NCBI RefSeq assembly: GCF_900102675.1
Contig: NZ_FMYX01000008.1
Coordinates: 170,965 to 234,964 of the forward strand
Reading direction: 5' to 3'
Source: Pseudomonas guariconensis
GTDB taxonomy: Bacteria; Pseudomonadota; Gammaproteobacteria; Pseudomonadales; Pseudomonadaceae
DNA: 64,000 nt
Shown here: piece after piece, positions 46,253 through 55,943 of the stretch
How positions within the stretch are numbered: position 1 is the first letter of the stretch
Layout: each line of letters opens with the position of its first letter
Program-made: the position numbers and the translations under genes
The notes under the pieces: generated by a model
Databases searched by the model: none
Told to the model about the DNA's origin: nothing
What the model saw: the letters and a program-made list of their open reading frames with translations, nothing else

Positions 46253-46591
46253 TCAGGCGCGCTCATTGGGCAGGCGCAAGCGCAAGGGCGTGATGTCGCG
46301 CTCGTCGGCGGGCTCGTCGTCAAAGCCCACCGGTACCTTGCCGCGCAATTGCCAGGCGAAGGCGATGATCTCGGCAATGGTCAGGTACAGCGCTTCGGGG
46401 ATCTGTTCGCCCAGCTCCAGGCGCGCCAACAGGCGGACCAACTCGGCGTTCTCATAGATCGGCACCTCGTGTTCGCGAGCGATGGCGAGGATGGCCTCGG
46501 CCAGCTCGTCGTCACCTTTGGCGCTGAGGGTGGGAGCCTGCTGGCCGTCGTAGGTCAGGGCGATGGCCTGGCGCGGTTGCTTGTCGGTCAT
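46253..46591 (-). CDS. Stand-alone FlhB C-terminal domain paralogue
   Basis: 112 residues, homologous to the cytoplasmic domain of FlhB (EVPIYENAELVRLLARLELG and IPEALYLTIAEIIAFAWQLR match the FlhB segment after its cleavage site). It has no membrane part and no NPTH motif: the equivalent start reads AIALTYDGQQAPTLSAKG. Such proteins (FhlB-type) occur in many flagellated bacteria next to a FliK-like gene, with unclear function in export control. Its ATG overlaps the stop of the FliK-like gene (ATGA), so the two are translationally coupled. Confidence 0.9.
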   Translation of the reverse strand: MTDKQPRQAIALTYDGQQAPTLSAKGDDELAEAILAIAREHEVPIYENAELVRLLARLELGEQIPEALYLTIAEIIAFAWQLRGKVPVGFDDEPADERDITPLRLRLPNERA

Positions 46592-48153
46592 GCGTTTTCG
46601 TCCACCCAACGTTGTTCCAGGCGCGTGCGTGCCCCCTGGGGCGGAATGCCCGGGTGACACTGCAGTTCGCCCACATCCAGGCCTCGGGCCACCAGGCGTT
46701 CGCGCAACTCGCCCAATTGGCGTTCGATCAACTGCGCAGTCTGCTGCTGCTCTGCCCACAGCTGCCCTGACAACCGGCCCTGGCTCAGTTGCGCCTGGAC
46801 CTGCAGCGGGCCCAAGGGTGGCAGGTCGAATGCCAGCTCGATTCGCCACAGCGACTCCAGCGGATCGCGCTGACTGCGCTGCGAATCGGCCTGTTGCTCC
46901 GGGGTCTGCTCCTGCTGCAGCTTGACCTGCAGTGGAATGAACTCCTGGCCATGGCGGATGGGAATCTCGGTCTGCCAGGTGGTCTGCAGGTTGCCGTTCT
47001 CGGTGACACCGGTCTGCTGCAGGCTGGCCAGCTGATGGCTTTGCAAGCGCGAGATGGCGGCGGCGGCCAGACGCAGCAATTGTTGCAGGTCGCCTTCGGC
47101 TTCCAGGCTCTGGAGCAGGCGCGAGGGCAGGGGAAAGGTGCCAGGCTGGGGCCGTGGGCTATTTCTGTCGAGCATGCCCAGGGCGCTGCGGGCGATGGCC
47201 GGAAACGCCTGAGCCAGGGTGGCGGCGGTGGCGGGGCTGCTCAGCGCGCTGCTGGGCAGGTCGGGAAACGTTTGGGCCACCAGCCGGACCAGCTGTGCCT
47301 TGAGGTCCGGCACCAGGCCTGCACCGCCACCGCCGAGTAGCTTGGCCTCGAGGAACGCGCCACTGTTGCTCAATGCCTGGGCGAGGGTCTTGGCGTCGCC
47401 GAGCTGGCGGGCCTCGGGCAGGCTGGCCAGCAGACGTTCGGCGCTGGTCTTGAGCTCGTCATTGGCGCCAGGGTCGCGGGTGATCTGCTGCAGCGCATTG
47501 AGCAGACCCGATAACGAGGCTTGGCGACTTTGCTGGGTGCCGAGCTGTTGGGCGATCGCCAACTGGTCCTGACGGCCGCTCAGCGGCACGAAGCGCAACG
47601 ACTGATCGCCTTGGACCTGCGCGCTGAGCAAGCTGCCCACCGGCAGGGGGCGTGGGCTGTCCACCGTCAAGGTGGCCCCGGCCTGGGCGCTGTTGAGCAG
47701 GCTGACCAGAGAGCGGAAGCTCGCCGCCTCGCCAGGTGCCACGGCCTGCGCCTGGCTAGTCAGCACCTTGCCTTGCAGCAGGGTGCCGACCGGTACTTTG
47801 TCGGTGTCCAGGCGAGTGAGGGTGGCGATGTTGTTGGCATTGGCTTGCTGCAGGAGCACCGTCAGGCGGTTGCTGTCAGTCTGGGCGACGGTCACTTGGC
47901 TGCCTTGAGGCAGGGGTTGGCTGGCGCTGGCCTGCAGTTGGGTCTGGGTGCCGTTGGCCAAGGTCAGGCGCAGCAGCAACTGGAAATCCTGGCCCACCTG
48001 GCGCAGAGAGAGCACATCGGCCCGGGCGGTCTCGCCTGGGGCCAGCAGGCCGGGCTGTGATTGCAGCAGACGCAGCAGCTCGCCGGTCATCGCAGCCTTG
48101 CCCGCCTGGAGTCCGAGCGTGGATTGTGCGCCGAGACTATTGATTTCAGTCAT
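46588..48153 (-). CDS. FliK-like flagellar hook-length control family protein
   Basis: 521 residues: a long Gln/Leu/Ala-rich N-terminal and middle part (1-390) and a C-terminal Flg_hook domain (about 405-500, WRIELAFDLPPLGPLQVQAQ and ERLVARGLDVGELQCHPG). It is a paralogue of the true FliK at 21701 but is richer in glutamine and in predicted helix. It pairs with the FlhB-C paralogue, so the two may act as an auxiliary switch pair (inference). The ATG at 48153 is chosen; a TTG four codons upstream is the alternative. It is divergent from ccmA. Confidence 0.85.
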   Translation of the reverse strand: MTEINSLGAQSTLGLQAGKAAMTGELLRLLQSQPGLLAPGETARADVLSLRQVGQDFQLLLRLTLANGTQTQLQASASQPLPQGSQVTVAQTDSNRLTVLLQQANANNIATLTRLDTDKVPVGTLLQGKVLTSQAQAVAPGEAASFRSLVSLLNSAQAGATLTVDSPRPLPVGSLLSAQVQGDQSLRFVPLSGRQDQLAIAQQLGTQQSRQASLSGLLNALQQITRDPGANDELKTSAERLLASLPEARQLGDAKTLAQALSNSGAFLEAKLLGGGGAGLVPDLKAQLVRLVAQTFPDLPSSALSSPATAATLAQAFPAIARSALGMLDRNSPRPQPGTFPLPSRLLQSLEAEGDLQQLLRLAAAAISRLQSHQLASLQQTGVTENGNLQTTWQTEIPIRHGQEFIPLQVKLQQEQTPEQQADSQRSQRDPLESLWRIELAFDLPPLGPLQVQAQLSQGRLSGQLWAEQQQTAQLIERQLGELRERLVARGLDVGELQCHPGIPPQGARTRLEQRWVDENA

Positions 48154-48268
48154 GATTGTATACAACCTGTCGGACCCGCCCTCTTGGCAGCGAGACGTCC
48201 CATGTAATAATGCCCGCCGTCCGCCACTGCCACTATAACGGCAGTGACCGGGGCGACTTGAGACACTG

Positions 48269-48315
48269 GGGTTCAGCGCGGGTTCGCGCGGACTACGGCG
48301 CGCGGCGCTGAACCC
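48269..48315. repeat. Inverted repeat in the ccmA upstream region
   Basis: GGGTTCAGCGC (48269-48279) and GCGCTGAACCC (48305-48315) are perfect reverse complements, 25 bases apart. The enclosed part is itself GC-rich and self-complementary (CGCGC runs). The right arm ends 20 bases before the ccmA start, so a hairpin in the leader could influence ccm translation. Confidence 0.7.
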
Positions 48316-48335
48316 AACATTGATAAGGCGAAACC

Positions 48336-48968
48336 GTGACCCTTCATCTCCAAGCCGCGGGCCTGGCCTGCGAGCGTGACTGGCGATTGCTCTTCGAGCA
48401 TCTGGACTTCCAGTTGCGGCCCGGTGACATGCTGCAGATCAGTGGCCCCAACGGCAGCGGCAAGACCAGCCTGCTGCGGTTGCTGGCCGGCCTGATGCAG
48501 CCTACCGCGGGTCGGATTCTGCTCAATGGCCAACCGTTGGCCGAGCAGCGCCATGCGCTGGCCAGCATCTTGCTGTGGATCGGCCATGCCGCCGGGATCA
48601 AAGACCTGCTCACCGCCGAAGAGAATCTCGCCTGGCTGTGCGCACTGCATCAGCCGGCCAGCGCCCGGGCCATCTGGCAGGCGCTGGAGGCCGTGGGGCT
48701 TCGAGGATTCGAAGATGTGCCTTGCCATACGTTGTCCGCCGGCCAGCAGCGCCGCGTGGCCTTGGCGCGGCTGTATCTGGACAGCCCCCCGTTGTGGATC
48801 CTCGACGAACCCTTCACCGCTCTGGACAAGCAAGGTGTGGCGCAACTGGAAGCCCACCTGGCGGCCCATTGCGAGCAAGGTGGCACGGTGGTGCTGACCA
48901 CCCATCACAACCTCGAGCGCAAGCCATCGGGTTATCGAGAACTGAACCTGGGGCAGTGGGCGGCATGA
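48336..48968 (+). CDS. ccmA: Heme exporter ATP-binding protein CcmA
   Basis: 210 residues, an ABC ATPase with Walker A GPNGSGKT (37-44), signature [14 protein letters not shown] and Walker [13 protein letters not shown]. With CcmB it releases holo-CcmE from CcmC-CcmD during cytochrome c maturation at the inner membrane. GTG start at 48336. The stop overlaps ccmB by four bases. Confidence 0.95.
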   Translation: MTLHLQAAGLACERDWRLLFEHLDFQLRPGDMLQISGPNGSGKTSLLRLLAGLMQPTAGRILLNGQPLAEQRHALASILLWIGHAAGIKDLLTAEENLAWLCALHQPASARAIWQALEAVGLRGFEDVPCHTLSAGQQRRVALARLYLDSPPLWILDEPFTALDKQGVAQLEAHLAAHCEQGGTVVLTTHHNLERKPSGYRELNLGQWAA

Positions 48969-49633
48969 GTGTATTCATCCTGTTGCTGCGCCGCGAGGCG
49001 CGTCTGTTGTGCCGCCGCCCGGCGGAGCTGGCCAACCCGTTGGTGTTCTTTGCGATAGTCGTCGCCTTGTTCCCTCTGGCGGTCGGTCCTGAGACACAAT
49101 TGTTGCAAACCTTGTCGCCAGGCTTGGTCTGGGTCGCGGCATTGCTGGCCGTATTGCTGTCGCTGGACGGGCTGTTTCGCAGCGACTTCGAGGACGGCTC
49201 GCTGGAGCAGTGGGTGCTGTCGCCGCATCCGCTGGCACTGCTGGTGTTGGCCAAGGTGCTGGCACACTGGATCTTTTCCGGGCTGGCGCTGGTATTGTTG
49301 GCGCCATTGCTTGCCTTGATGTTGGGGCTGCCAGCTGGCTGCCTGCCGGTGCTGCTGGGGTCGCTGCTACTGGGAACCCCGGTGCTGAGCCTGCTGGGCG
49401 CGGTGGGGGCGGCACTGACTGTGGGCCTCAAGCGTGGCGGCCTGCTGTTGGCATTGTTGATCCTGCCGCTGTATATCCCGGTATTGATCCTGGGCAGTGG
49501 CGCCTTGCAGGCAGCATTGCAGAATATGCCGGCGACCGGCCATCTGCTCTGGCTGGCCAGCCTGACGGCCCTGGCGGTGACACTGGCACCTTTTGCGATC
49601 GCGGCTGGCCTGAAGATCAGCGTCGGCGAATAA
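48965..49633 (+). CDS. ccmB: Heme exporter membrane protein CcmB
   Basis: 222 residues with six membrane helices, the normal CcmB size. It is the membrane partner of CcmA. The start ATG lies in the ATGA overlap with ccmA. A small hairpin (49640-49657, CCGGGCTT/AAGCCCGG) lies in the short gap before ccmC. Confidence 0.95.
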   Translation: MSVFILLLRREARLLCRRPAELANPLVFFAIVVALFPLAVGPETQLLQTLSPGLVWVAALLAVLLSLDGLFRSDFEDGSLEQWVLSPHPLALLVLAKVLAHWIFSGLALVLLAPLLALMLGLPAGCLPVLLGSLLLGTPVLSLLGAVGAALTVGLKRGGLLLALLILPLYIPVLILGSGALQAALQNMPATGHLLWLASLTALAVTLAPFAIAAGLKISVGE

Positions 49634-49639
49634 CGAGTC

Positions 49640-49657
49640 CCGGGCTTCCAAGCCCGG
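49640..49657 (+). repeat. Hairpin between ccmB and ccmC
   Basis: CCGGGCTT and AAGCCCGG form a perfect 8-bp stem with a 2-base spacer. No T-run follows, so it is more likely an mRNA structure within the operon than a terminator. Confidence 0.6.
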
Positions 49658-49679
49658 CAAATACCGTGGATGTACCTTG

Positions 49680-50444
49680 ATGAAGATAAGCTGGACGTGG
49701 TTCCACAAGCTGGGCTCCCCCAAATGGTTCTATGCCATCAGTGGCCGCATGCTGCCTTGGCTGAGCGGGTGCGCCATTCTCCTGCTGCTGGTCGGTGTCA
49801 TCTGGGGCCTGGCCTTCGCCCCGCAGGATTACCAGCAGGGCAACAGCTTCCGGATCATCTACATCCACGTCCCCGCCGCCATGCTGGCCCAGTCCTGCTA
49901 TGTGTTGTTGGCGGTGGCTGGCGTGGTGGGGCTGGTGTGGAAGATGAAACTGGCTGATGTGGCCGTGCAGTGCGCAGCGCCCATCGGTGCCTGGATGACG
50001 GCCGTGGCGCTGGTCACCGGGGCGATCTGGGGCAAGCCGACCTGGGGCAGTTGGTGGGTCTGGGATGCCCGACTGACCTCCATGCTCATCCTGCTGTTTT
50101 TGTACTTCGGCATCATCGCCCTGGGCCAGGCGATCAGCAATCGTGACAGCGCGGCCAAGGCTTGCGCGGTTCTGGCGATCGTCGGTGTGGTGAACATCCC
50201 GATCATCAAGTACTCGGTGGAGTGGTGGAACACCCTGCACCAAGGCGCCACCTTCACCCTGACCGAGAAGCCGGCCATGCCTTCTGAAATGTGGCTGCCG
50301 CTGTTGCTCACGGCATTGGGTTTCTACTGCTTCTTTGGCGCTGTGCTGCTGCTGCGCATGCGCCTTGAAGTGCTCAAGCGCGAGGCGCGCGCCAGTTGGG
50401 TCAAGGAGGAAGTGTTGAACAGCCTGGGTCGGAGGGCCGCGTGA
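49680..50444 (+). CDS. ccmC: Heme delivery protein CcmC
   Basis: 254 residues with six membrane helices and the tryptophan-rich heme-handling motif [13 protein letters not shown]. It loads heme onto CcmE. The ATG at 49680 ([14 protein letters not shown]) is chosen over a TTG one codon earlier. The stop shares one base with ccmD. Confidence 0.96.
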   Translation: MKISWTWFHKLGSPKWFYAISGRMLPWLSGCAILLLLVGVIWGLAFAPQDYQQGNSFRIIYIHVPAAMLAQSCYVLLAVAGVVGLVWKMKLADVAVQCAAPIGAWMTAVALVTGAIWGKPTWGSWWVWDARLTSMLILLFLYFGIIALGQAISNRDSAAKACAVLAIVGVVNIPIIKYSVEWWNTLHQGATFTLTEKPAMPSEMWLPLLLTALGFYCFFGAVLLLRMRLEVLKREARASWVKEEVLNSLGRRAA

Positions 50445-50620
50445 TGAGCTTCGCTTCCTTCAATGATTTTTTGGCCATGGGGCACCATGGTCTGTACGTC
50501 TGGTCGGCTTACGGCATCTGCCTCGCGGTGCTGGCGCTCAATGTCGCCGCACCGCTGCTGGCTCGGCGCCGTTACCTGCAAGAAGAGGCGCGTCGTCTGC
50601 GCCGGGAGAACAACCAGTGA
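50444..50620 (+). CDS. ccmD: Heme exporter small protein CcmD
   Basis: 58 residues with one membrane helix (about 18-38) and a basic cytoplasmic tail ([16 protein letters not shown]), as in other CcmD proteins. It stabilises the CcmABC-CcmE complex. The gene overlaps both neighbours. Confidence 0.93.
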   Translation: MSFASFNDFLAMGHHGLYVWSAYGICLAVLALNVAAPLLARRRYLQEEARRLRRENNQ

Positions 50621-51072
50621 ATCCTCAGCGCAAGAAACGCCTGTTCCTCATCCTGGGCCTGCTGGTCGGTGTCGCCATCGCCGTGGGCTTTGCGCTGAGC
50701 GCCCTGCAGCAGAACATCAACCTGTTCTACACCCCGACCCAGATCGCCAACGGCGAGGCGCCGCTGGACACGCGCATCCGTGCCGGCGGCATGGTCGAGA
50801 AAGGCTCGGTGCAGCGCTCCCCCGATTCGCTGGACGTGCGCTTCGTGGTCACCGACTTCAACAAGTCGGTGCCGATCACCTACCGTGGCATCCTGCCCGA
50901 CCTGTTCCGTGAAGGCCAAGGCATTGTCGCCCTGGGCAAATTGAATGCCGACGGCGTGGTGGTGGCCGACGAGGTCCTGGCCAAGCATGACGAGAAATAC
51001 ATGCCGCCGGAGGTCACCAAGGCCCTGAAAGAAAGCGGCCAGGCCGCGACCGGCACGGAGCCCAAGCCATGA
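50617..51072 (+). CDS. ccmE: Heme chaperone CcmE
   Basis: 151 residues with an N-terminal membrane anchor (about 8-28) and an OB-fold periplasmic domain. The covalent heme-binding histidine is His124 in the motif HDEKY, with the axial ligand Tyr128. It carries heme from CcmC to CcmF/H. GTG start in a GTGA overlap with ccmD. Confidence 0.96.
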   Translation: MNPQRKKRLFLILGLLVGVAIAVGFALSALQQNINLFYTPTQIANGEAPLDTRIRAGGMVEKGSVQRSPDSLDVRFVVTDFNKSVPITYRGILPDLFREGQGIVALGKLNADGVVVADEVLAKHDEKYMPPEVTKALKESGQAATGTEPKP

Positions 51073-53057
51073 ACGCGGCATTGGTCATCCCGGAGCTGGG
51101 GCAATTGTCGATGATCCTGGCGATTTGCTTCGCGGGGGTCCAGGCCAGCGTACCGCTGCTTGGCGCCTGGCGCGGCGACAGTCTGTGGATGAGCCTTGCG
51201 CGGCCTGCGGCCTGGGGGCAGTTCGCCTTCCTGGCCTTCGCCTTTGCCTGCCTGACTCACGCCTTCATGACCGACAACTTCTCGGTCGCCTATGTGGCCA
51301 GCAACTCCAACAGCGCCTTGCCCTGGTACTACAAGTTCAGTGCGGTGTGGGGCGCCCACGAAGGTTCGCTGTTGCTCTGGGCCCTGATCCTCGGCGGCTG
51401 GACCTTCGCCGTTTCGGTGTTCTCGCGCCAGTTGCCGCAAGTCATGCTGGCTCGGGTGCTCGCGGTGATGGGCATGATCAGCGTGGGCTTCCTGTCGTTC
51501 CTGATCGTCACCTCCAACCCATTCGAGCGCCTGCTGCCGCAGGTGCCCACGGACGGACGCGACCTCAACCCGTTGCTGCAGGACTTCGGCCTGATCGTTC
51601 ACCCGCCGATGCTGTACATGGGCTACGTGGGCTTCTCGGTGGCCTTCGCCTTCGCCATCGCCGCACTGCTCGGTGGCCGCCTGGACGCGGCCTGGGCGCG
51701 CTGGTCGCGGCCTTGGACCATCGTCGCCTGGGCCTTCCTGGGCGTGGGGATCACCCTGGGCTCCTGGTGGGCCTACTACGAGTTGGGCTGGGGCGGCTGG
51801 TGGTTCTGGGATCCGGTGGAAAACGCCTCCTTCATGCCATGGCTGGTGGGCACGGCACTGATCCATTCGCTGGCCGTCACCGAAAAGCGCGGGGTGTTCA
51901 AGAGCTGGACGGTACTGCTGGCCATCGCCGCGTTCTCGCTCAGCCTGCTGGGTACCTTCCTGGTGCGCTCCGGGGTGCTGACCTCGGTGCATGCCTTCGC
52001 CGCCGACCCTTCGCGCGGTGTATTCATCCTCATCTTCCTGCTCTTCGTGGTAGGTGGTTCGCTGGCCCTGTTCGCGTTTCGAGCGCCTGTGGTCAAGAGC
52101 CAGGTGGGCTTTGCCCTGTGGTCGCGGGAAACCCTGTTGCTGGCCAACAACTTGGTGTTGGTCGTGGCCGCCTCGATGATTCTGCTCGGTACGCTCTACC
52201 CTCTGGTGCTCGATGCCTTGACCGGCGCCAAGCTGTCGGTCGGTCCGCCTTACTTCGATGCGTTGTTCCTGCCGCTGATGGCATTGCTGATGGTGGTGCT
52301 GGGCATCGGCGTGGTGGTGCGCTGGAAAGACACCCCCGGCAAGTGGCTTGTGGGCATGATGACTCCGGTGTTGATCGGCAGCGCTATCCTGGCACCGGTC
52401 GCGGGCTTGATCGTTGACGATTTCGAATGGCCTGCCTTGAGCGCCTTCGCCCTGGCCGCCTGGGTGGTGCTTGCCGGCGTTCGCGACATCTTCGACAAGA
52501 CCCGCCACAAGGGCCTGGCCAAAGGGCTGCGCGGCCTCTCGCGCAGCTACTGGGGCATGCAGCTGGCGCACCTGGGCCTGGCGGTTTGCGCTTTGGGCGT
52601 GGTGCTGGCGAGCAGCAACAGTGCTGAGCGCGACCTGCGCATGGCCCCCGGCGAAAGCGTGGAACTGGGTGGCTATCACTTCCTGTTCGAGGGGGCCAAG
52701 CATTTCGAAGGGCCGAACTTCATTTCCGACAAGGGCACTGTCCGGGTAAGCCGTGATGGCCGCGAGGTGACCGTGCTGCATCCGGAGAAGCGCCTGTATA
52801 CGGTGCAGCAATCGATGATGACCGAGGCCGGTATCGATGCCGGTTTCACCCGCGATCTGTATGTCGCCCTCGGCGAGCCCCTGGACAACGGGGCCTGGGC
52901 GGTGCGGGTGCATATCAAGCCTTATGTCCGCTGGATCTGGCTGGGCGGTCTGCTGACCGCGCTGGGCGGATTCCTGGCGGCTCTCGACCGACGCTATCGC
53001 GTCAAGGTCAAGGCCCGGGTGCGTGATGTCCTGGGCATGTCTGGAGCGACTGCATGA
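51069..53057 (+). CDS. ccmF: Cytochrome c heme lyase subunit CcmF
   Basis: 662 residues with about 14-15 membrane helices and the WWD motif ([20 protein letters not shown]). It forms the thioether-bond ligation machine together with CcmH and CcmI. The ATG overlaps the ccmE stop. Confidence 0.97.
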   Translation: MNAALVIPELGQLSMILAICFAGVQASVPLLGAWRGDSLWMSLARPAAWGQFAFLAFAFACLTHAFMTDNFSVAYVASNSNSALPWYYKFSAVWGAHEGSLLLWALILGGWTFAVSVFSRQLPQVMLARVLAVMGMISVGFLSFLIVTSNPFERLLPQVPTDGRDLNPLLQDFGLIVHPPMLYMGYVGFSVAFAFAIAALLGGRLDAAWARWSRPWTIVAWAFLGVGITLGSWWAYYELGWGGWWFWDPVENASFMPWLVGTALIHSLAVTEKRGVFKSWTVLLAIAAFSLSLLGTFLVRSGVLTSVHAFAADPSRGVFILIFLLFVVGGSLALFAFRAPVVKSQVGFALWSRETLLLANNLVLVVAASMILLGTLYPLVLDALTGAKLSVGPPYFDALFLPLMALLMVVLGIGVVVRWKDTPGKWLVGMMTPVLIGSAILAPVAGLIVDDFEWPALSAFALAAWVVLAGVRDIFDKTRHKGLAKGLRGLSRSYWGMQLAHLGLAVCALGVVLASSNSAERDLRMAPGESVELGGYHFLFEGAKHFEGPNFISDKGTVRVSRDGREVTVLHPEKRLYTVQQSMMTEAGIDAGFTRDLYVALGEPLDNGAWAVRVHIKPYVRWIWLGGLLTALGGFLAALDRRYRVKVKARVRDVLGMSGATA

Positions 53058-53590
53058 AGCGTTGGATCATGGTGTTGCCACTGGCGGTGTTCCTGCTGGT
53101 GGCGGTCTTTCTCTACAAGGGGCTGTTCCTCAAGCCCGACGAACTGCCTTCGGCGATGATCGGCAAGCCCTTCCCGGCGTTCTCCCTGGCTTCGGTGCAG
53201 GGCGATCGTACGCTGACCCCCGCGGACCTGCAGGGGCGCCCAGCGCTGGTCAACGTCTGGGCGACCTGGTGCCCCTCGTGCAAGGTCGAGCACCCGTACC
53301 TGAACCAGCTGGCCGAGCAGGGCGTGGTGATCCACGGCGTCAACTACAAGGATGACAACGCCGCGGCGTTGAAGTGGCTGGCGGATTTCCACAATCCCTA
53401 CCAGTTGAACATCCGTGACGAGCAGGGCAGCCTCGGTCTGGACCTGGGCGTGTATGGCGCACCGGAAACCTTCCTGATCGATGCCAAGGGCATCATCCGC
53501 TACAAGCATGTGGGCGTGGTCGATGCCACCGTGTGGCGCGAGCAACTGGCGCCGCTGTACCAGGGGCTGGTCGATGAGGCTCAGCCATGA
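53054..53590 (+). CDS. ccmG: Thiol:disulfide oxidoreductase CcmG (DsbE)
   Basis: 178 residues with an N-terminal membrane anchor and a periplasmic thioredoxin fold. The redox motif is WCPSC (Cys73, Cys76), with the family-typical GVNYKDD and YGAPETFLID segments. It keeps apocytochrome and CcmH thiols reduced. The start overlaps ccmF by four bases. Confidence 0.96.
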   Translation: MKRWIMVLPLAVFLLVAVFLYKGLFLKPDELPSAMIGKPFPAFSLASVQGDRTLTPADLQGRPALVNVWATWCPSCKVEHPYLNQLAEQGVVIHGVNYKDDNAAALKWLADFHNPYQLNIRDEQGSLGLDLGVYGAPETFLIDAKGIIRYKHVGVVDATVWREQLAPLYQGLVDEAQP

Positions 53591-54063
53591 AGCGCTGGCT
53601 TGCTGCTGCCGTACTGGCGTTGAGTCTGACGGGCGTGGCCAAGGCTGCCATCGATACGTATCAGTTTCGTGATGACGCCGAACGTGAGCGTTACCAACAG
53701 CTGACCAAGGAACTGCGCTGCCCCAAGTGCCAGAACCAGGACATCGCCGATTCCAATGCACCGATTGCCGCCGACCTGCGCCGAGAAATCTTCCGCATGC
53801 TCGGCGAAGGCAAGAGCAACCAGCAGATCGTCGACTTCATGGTCGACCGCTACGGTGATTTCGTGCGCTACAAGCCAGCGCTCACCGGGCGTACCTGGCT
53901 GCTCTGGTTCGGCCCGGGGATTCTCCTGGTCGGTGGCTTCGTGGTGCTGGCGTTGATCGTGCGTCGTCGCCGAAATACTGTGGCAAACCCTTGCGCGCAG
54001 CTGTCCGCCGAGGAACGCGAGCGTCTCGCCAAACTGCTGGATAAAGAACAGACCCATGACTGA
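53587..54063 (+). CDS. ccmH: Cytochrome c maturation protein CcmH
   Basis: 158 residues: a cleavable signal peptide (about 1-20), a three-helix domain with the redox pair Cys45-Pro-Lys-Cys48 (RCPKCQNQ) and a C-terminal membrane helix (about 105-123). It resolves apocytochrome disulfides and belongs to the heme lyase. It overlaps ccmI by 8 bases. Confidence 0.95.
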   Translation: MKRWLAAAVLALSLTGVAKAAIDTYQFRDDAERERYQQLTKELRCPKCQNQDIADSNAPIAADLRREIFRMLGEGKSNQQIVDFMVDRYGDFVRYKPALTGRTWLLWFGPGILLVGGFVVLALIVRRRRNTVANPCAQLSAEERERLAKLLDKEQTHD

Positions 54064-55249
54064 ATTCTGGCTTAGCGCGGGCCTGCTGTTGCTCGCGGCC
54101 CTGGCTTTTCTGCTGATCCCTATCCTGCGTGGCCGGCGTCGGCAGCAGGAGGAAGACCGTACTGCCCTCAACGTCGCCTTATACCAGGAGCGTGTGGCAG
54201 AACTGGCTGCCCAGCAGCAAGCCGGAGTACTCGACAACGACCAGTTGGCCAAGGGCCGCGACGAGGCGGCCCGTGAGCTGTTGGCCGACACCGAGGGCGC
54301 CGAGGCGCCACGTCAGGGCCACTTGGGCAAGACCTTGCCGCTGCTTGCGGCGGTGCTGGTGCCGGTGCTGGGCCTGGGCCTCTATTTGCATTTCGGCGCT
54401 GCGGACAAGGTCGAGCTGACCCAGGAGTTCGCCCAGGCGCCGCAATCGATGGAAGAAATGACTGCGCGCCTGGAGCGCGCCGTGCAAGCCCAGCCGGACT
54501 CGGCCGAAGGTCTGTACTTCCTCGCTCGGGCCTACATGGCCGAGCAGCGTCCCGCCGATGCGGCTCGTACCTTCGAGCGAGCCGTGACGCTCGCAGGGCG
54601 ACAGCCCGAGCTGCTCGGGCAGTGGGCACAGGCCCTGTATTTTGCCGCCAACAAACAATGGAGCCCGCAGGTACAGGCCCTGACCGACGAAGCGCTCCAG
54701 GCGGACCCCAAGGAGGTGACCAGCCTTGGACTGCGTGGCATCGCGGCGTTCGAGGGCGAGCGCTATCAGGAGGCGATCGATTACTGGCAACGTCTGTTGG
54801 CCCAACTGCCCGAAGGCGACGCGTCGCGCGCAGCCTTGCAGGGGGGGATCGACCGCGCCGCCGAACGCCTCAAGGCTGCAGGGGGCACCCTGGCCGCTGC
54901 GCCTGAGGCTGCACGCCTGAAGGTGCGGGTGGCCCTGGCGGATGCGCTCAAGGACAAGGTCAGGCCAGACGACACGGTGTTCATCTTCGCCCGGGCCAGC
55001 AATGGCCCACCCATGCCTTTGGCCGCCAAGCGCGTGACGGTTGCCCAGCTGCCAGTGGAAGTGGAGCTTTCCGACGCGGATGCGATGATGCCGCAGATGA
55101 AACTGTCGGACTTCGCGCAAGTCCAACTCGTTGCACGCGTATCGCGCGCCGGACAACCGACCCGAGGCGAGTGGATCGGCCAGAGCTCGCCGCTGCCCAA
55201 CCGAACCCAGGGCACCCAACAACTGACCATCGACAGCCCAGATCCTTAA
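54056..55249 (+). CDS. ccmI: Cytochrome c maturation chaperone CcmI
   Basis: 397 residues with two membrane helices (about 4-24 and 92-112) separated by a cytoplasmic loop, then a periplasmic TPR region (about 140-270, [20 protein letters not shown]) and a C-terminal beta domain. It binds the C-terminal helix of apocytochrome c. It is the last gene of the ccm operon. Confidence 0.94.
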   Translation: MTEFWLSAGLLLLAALAFLLIPILRGRRRQQEEDRTALNVALYQERVAELAAQQQAGVLDNDQLAKGRDEAARELLADTEGAEAPRQGHLGKTLPLLAAVLVPVLGLGLYLHFGAADKVELTQEFAQAPQSMEEMTARLERAVQAQPDSAEGLYFLARAYMAEQRPADAARTFERAVTLAGRQPELLGQWAQALYFAANKQWSPQVQALTDEALQADPKEVTSLGLRGIAAFEGERYQEAIDYWQRLLAQLPEGDASRAALQGGIDRAAERLKAAGGTLAAAPEAARLKVRVALADALKDKVRPDDTVFIFARASNGPPMPLAAKRVTVAQLPVEVELSDADAMMPQMKLSDFAQVQLVARVSRAGQPTRGEWIGQSSPLPNRTQGTQQLTIDSPDP

Positions 55250-55262
55250 GAGAGCGATTCAA

Positions 55263-55682
55263 ATGAACAGCACTGTGCGCTTGACCCTGATCACCCTGGC
55301 ATTGGGTCTTTCTGCGTGTACGGTGCAGCCGCCGAGCCAGGAGCGCTTGCCGCCGATAGAGGCCCCTCATCCCCGCCAGGGGCCAGCGGTCAAACCGTTG
55401 CCAGGGGGGCAGCCGGGCACCCAGCCGAGCAAGCCCGCCGCCACGCCCAAAGCAATGCCGCGTACCTCTGCCAGCTTCGCCCCGCCACCAGGCGGGGCCA
55501 GCCATTGGGACCCGCGCATGGGTGTCTATGTCCTGGAGAACAAGACCAATACCTTCTATCGCCAGCGCACCTACTACCGCTGGAACAACGGCTGGAGCTG
55601 GTCGCTCAGCCCTGATGGACCCTGGCAGGAAACCGACAGCAGTGGTGTGCCAGGCGGTCTGGGACGCGCCTTCGCTCAGTAG
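55263..55682 (+). CDS. Small Pro-rich lipoprotein
   Basis: 139 residues with a lipoprotein signal and lipobox LSAC (Cys19). A Pro/Gly/Gln-rich unstructured part (about 20-80) is followed by a compact C-terminal segment rich in Tyr and Trp (TYYRWNNGWSWSLSPDGPW). The residue after Cys is Thr, so sorting to the outer membrane is expected. It follows ccmI after 13 bases and is probably co-transcribed. Function unknown. Confidence 0.85.
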   Translation: MNSTVRLTLITLALGLSACTVQPPSQERLPPIEAPHPRQGPAVKPLPGGQPGTQPSKPAATPKAMPRTSASFAPPPGGASHWDPRMGVYVLENKTNTFYRQRTYYRWNNGWSWSLSPDGPWQETDSSGVPGGLGRAFAQ

Positions 55683-55697
55683 TTCATCCGACCGTTA

Positions 55698-55755
55698 CAG
55701 TACAGTTTTGATCCTATCTTTCCATTGACTGTACTGGTGGGTTGCCACGCATAAT
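55698..55755 (+). promoter_or_regulatory. Inverted repeat and possible promoter upstream of the PhzF gene
   Basis: CAGTACAGT (55698-55706) and ACTGTACTG (55728-55736) are perfect reverse complements with 30 bases between equivalent positions. The right arm overlaps a -35-like TTGACT (55725-55730), and CATAAT follows at 55750-55755, a 19-base spacing that is slightly long. The layout suggests a dimeric activator or repressor site, for example of GntR/MocR type; no regulator gene is adjacent. Confidence 0.5.
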
Positions 55756-55805
55756 CCCAGCTCACCGTTGAGCTGGGGGGCGTTCGAGCCCGACTGTCCT
55801 GTCGG
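55756..55805 (+). other. Structured leader upstream of the PhzF gene
   Basis: A perfect 9-bp hairpin (CCCAGCTCA-CCGT-TGAGCTGGG, 55756-55777) is followed by a 5-bp hairpin (CCGAC/GTCGG, 55790-55805). A third short stem (CCCAGC/GCTGGG, 55911-55927) precedes the Shine-Dalgarno. I do not recognise a known riboswitch class. Confidence 0.45.
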
Positions 55806-55943
55806 ACGCGTGGCGCGGCTATCGCCATTTTCCTGCCCCCGCTTGCAAACATTCTTTGCCGCTCGGCACTCACTGGCGCTTTTGCGTTCCTGAACGTTTT
55901 CCAGAACTCGCCCAGCCAGGTGCTGGGCTTTAGGAGTCTTTGC

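Noticed and set aside
50880..52913. Minus-strand open frame of about 680 codons across ccmE and ccmF
   Set aside because: His/Gln/Arg-rich composition mirrors the hydrophobic codons of CcmF; no independent start or homology.
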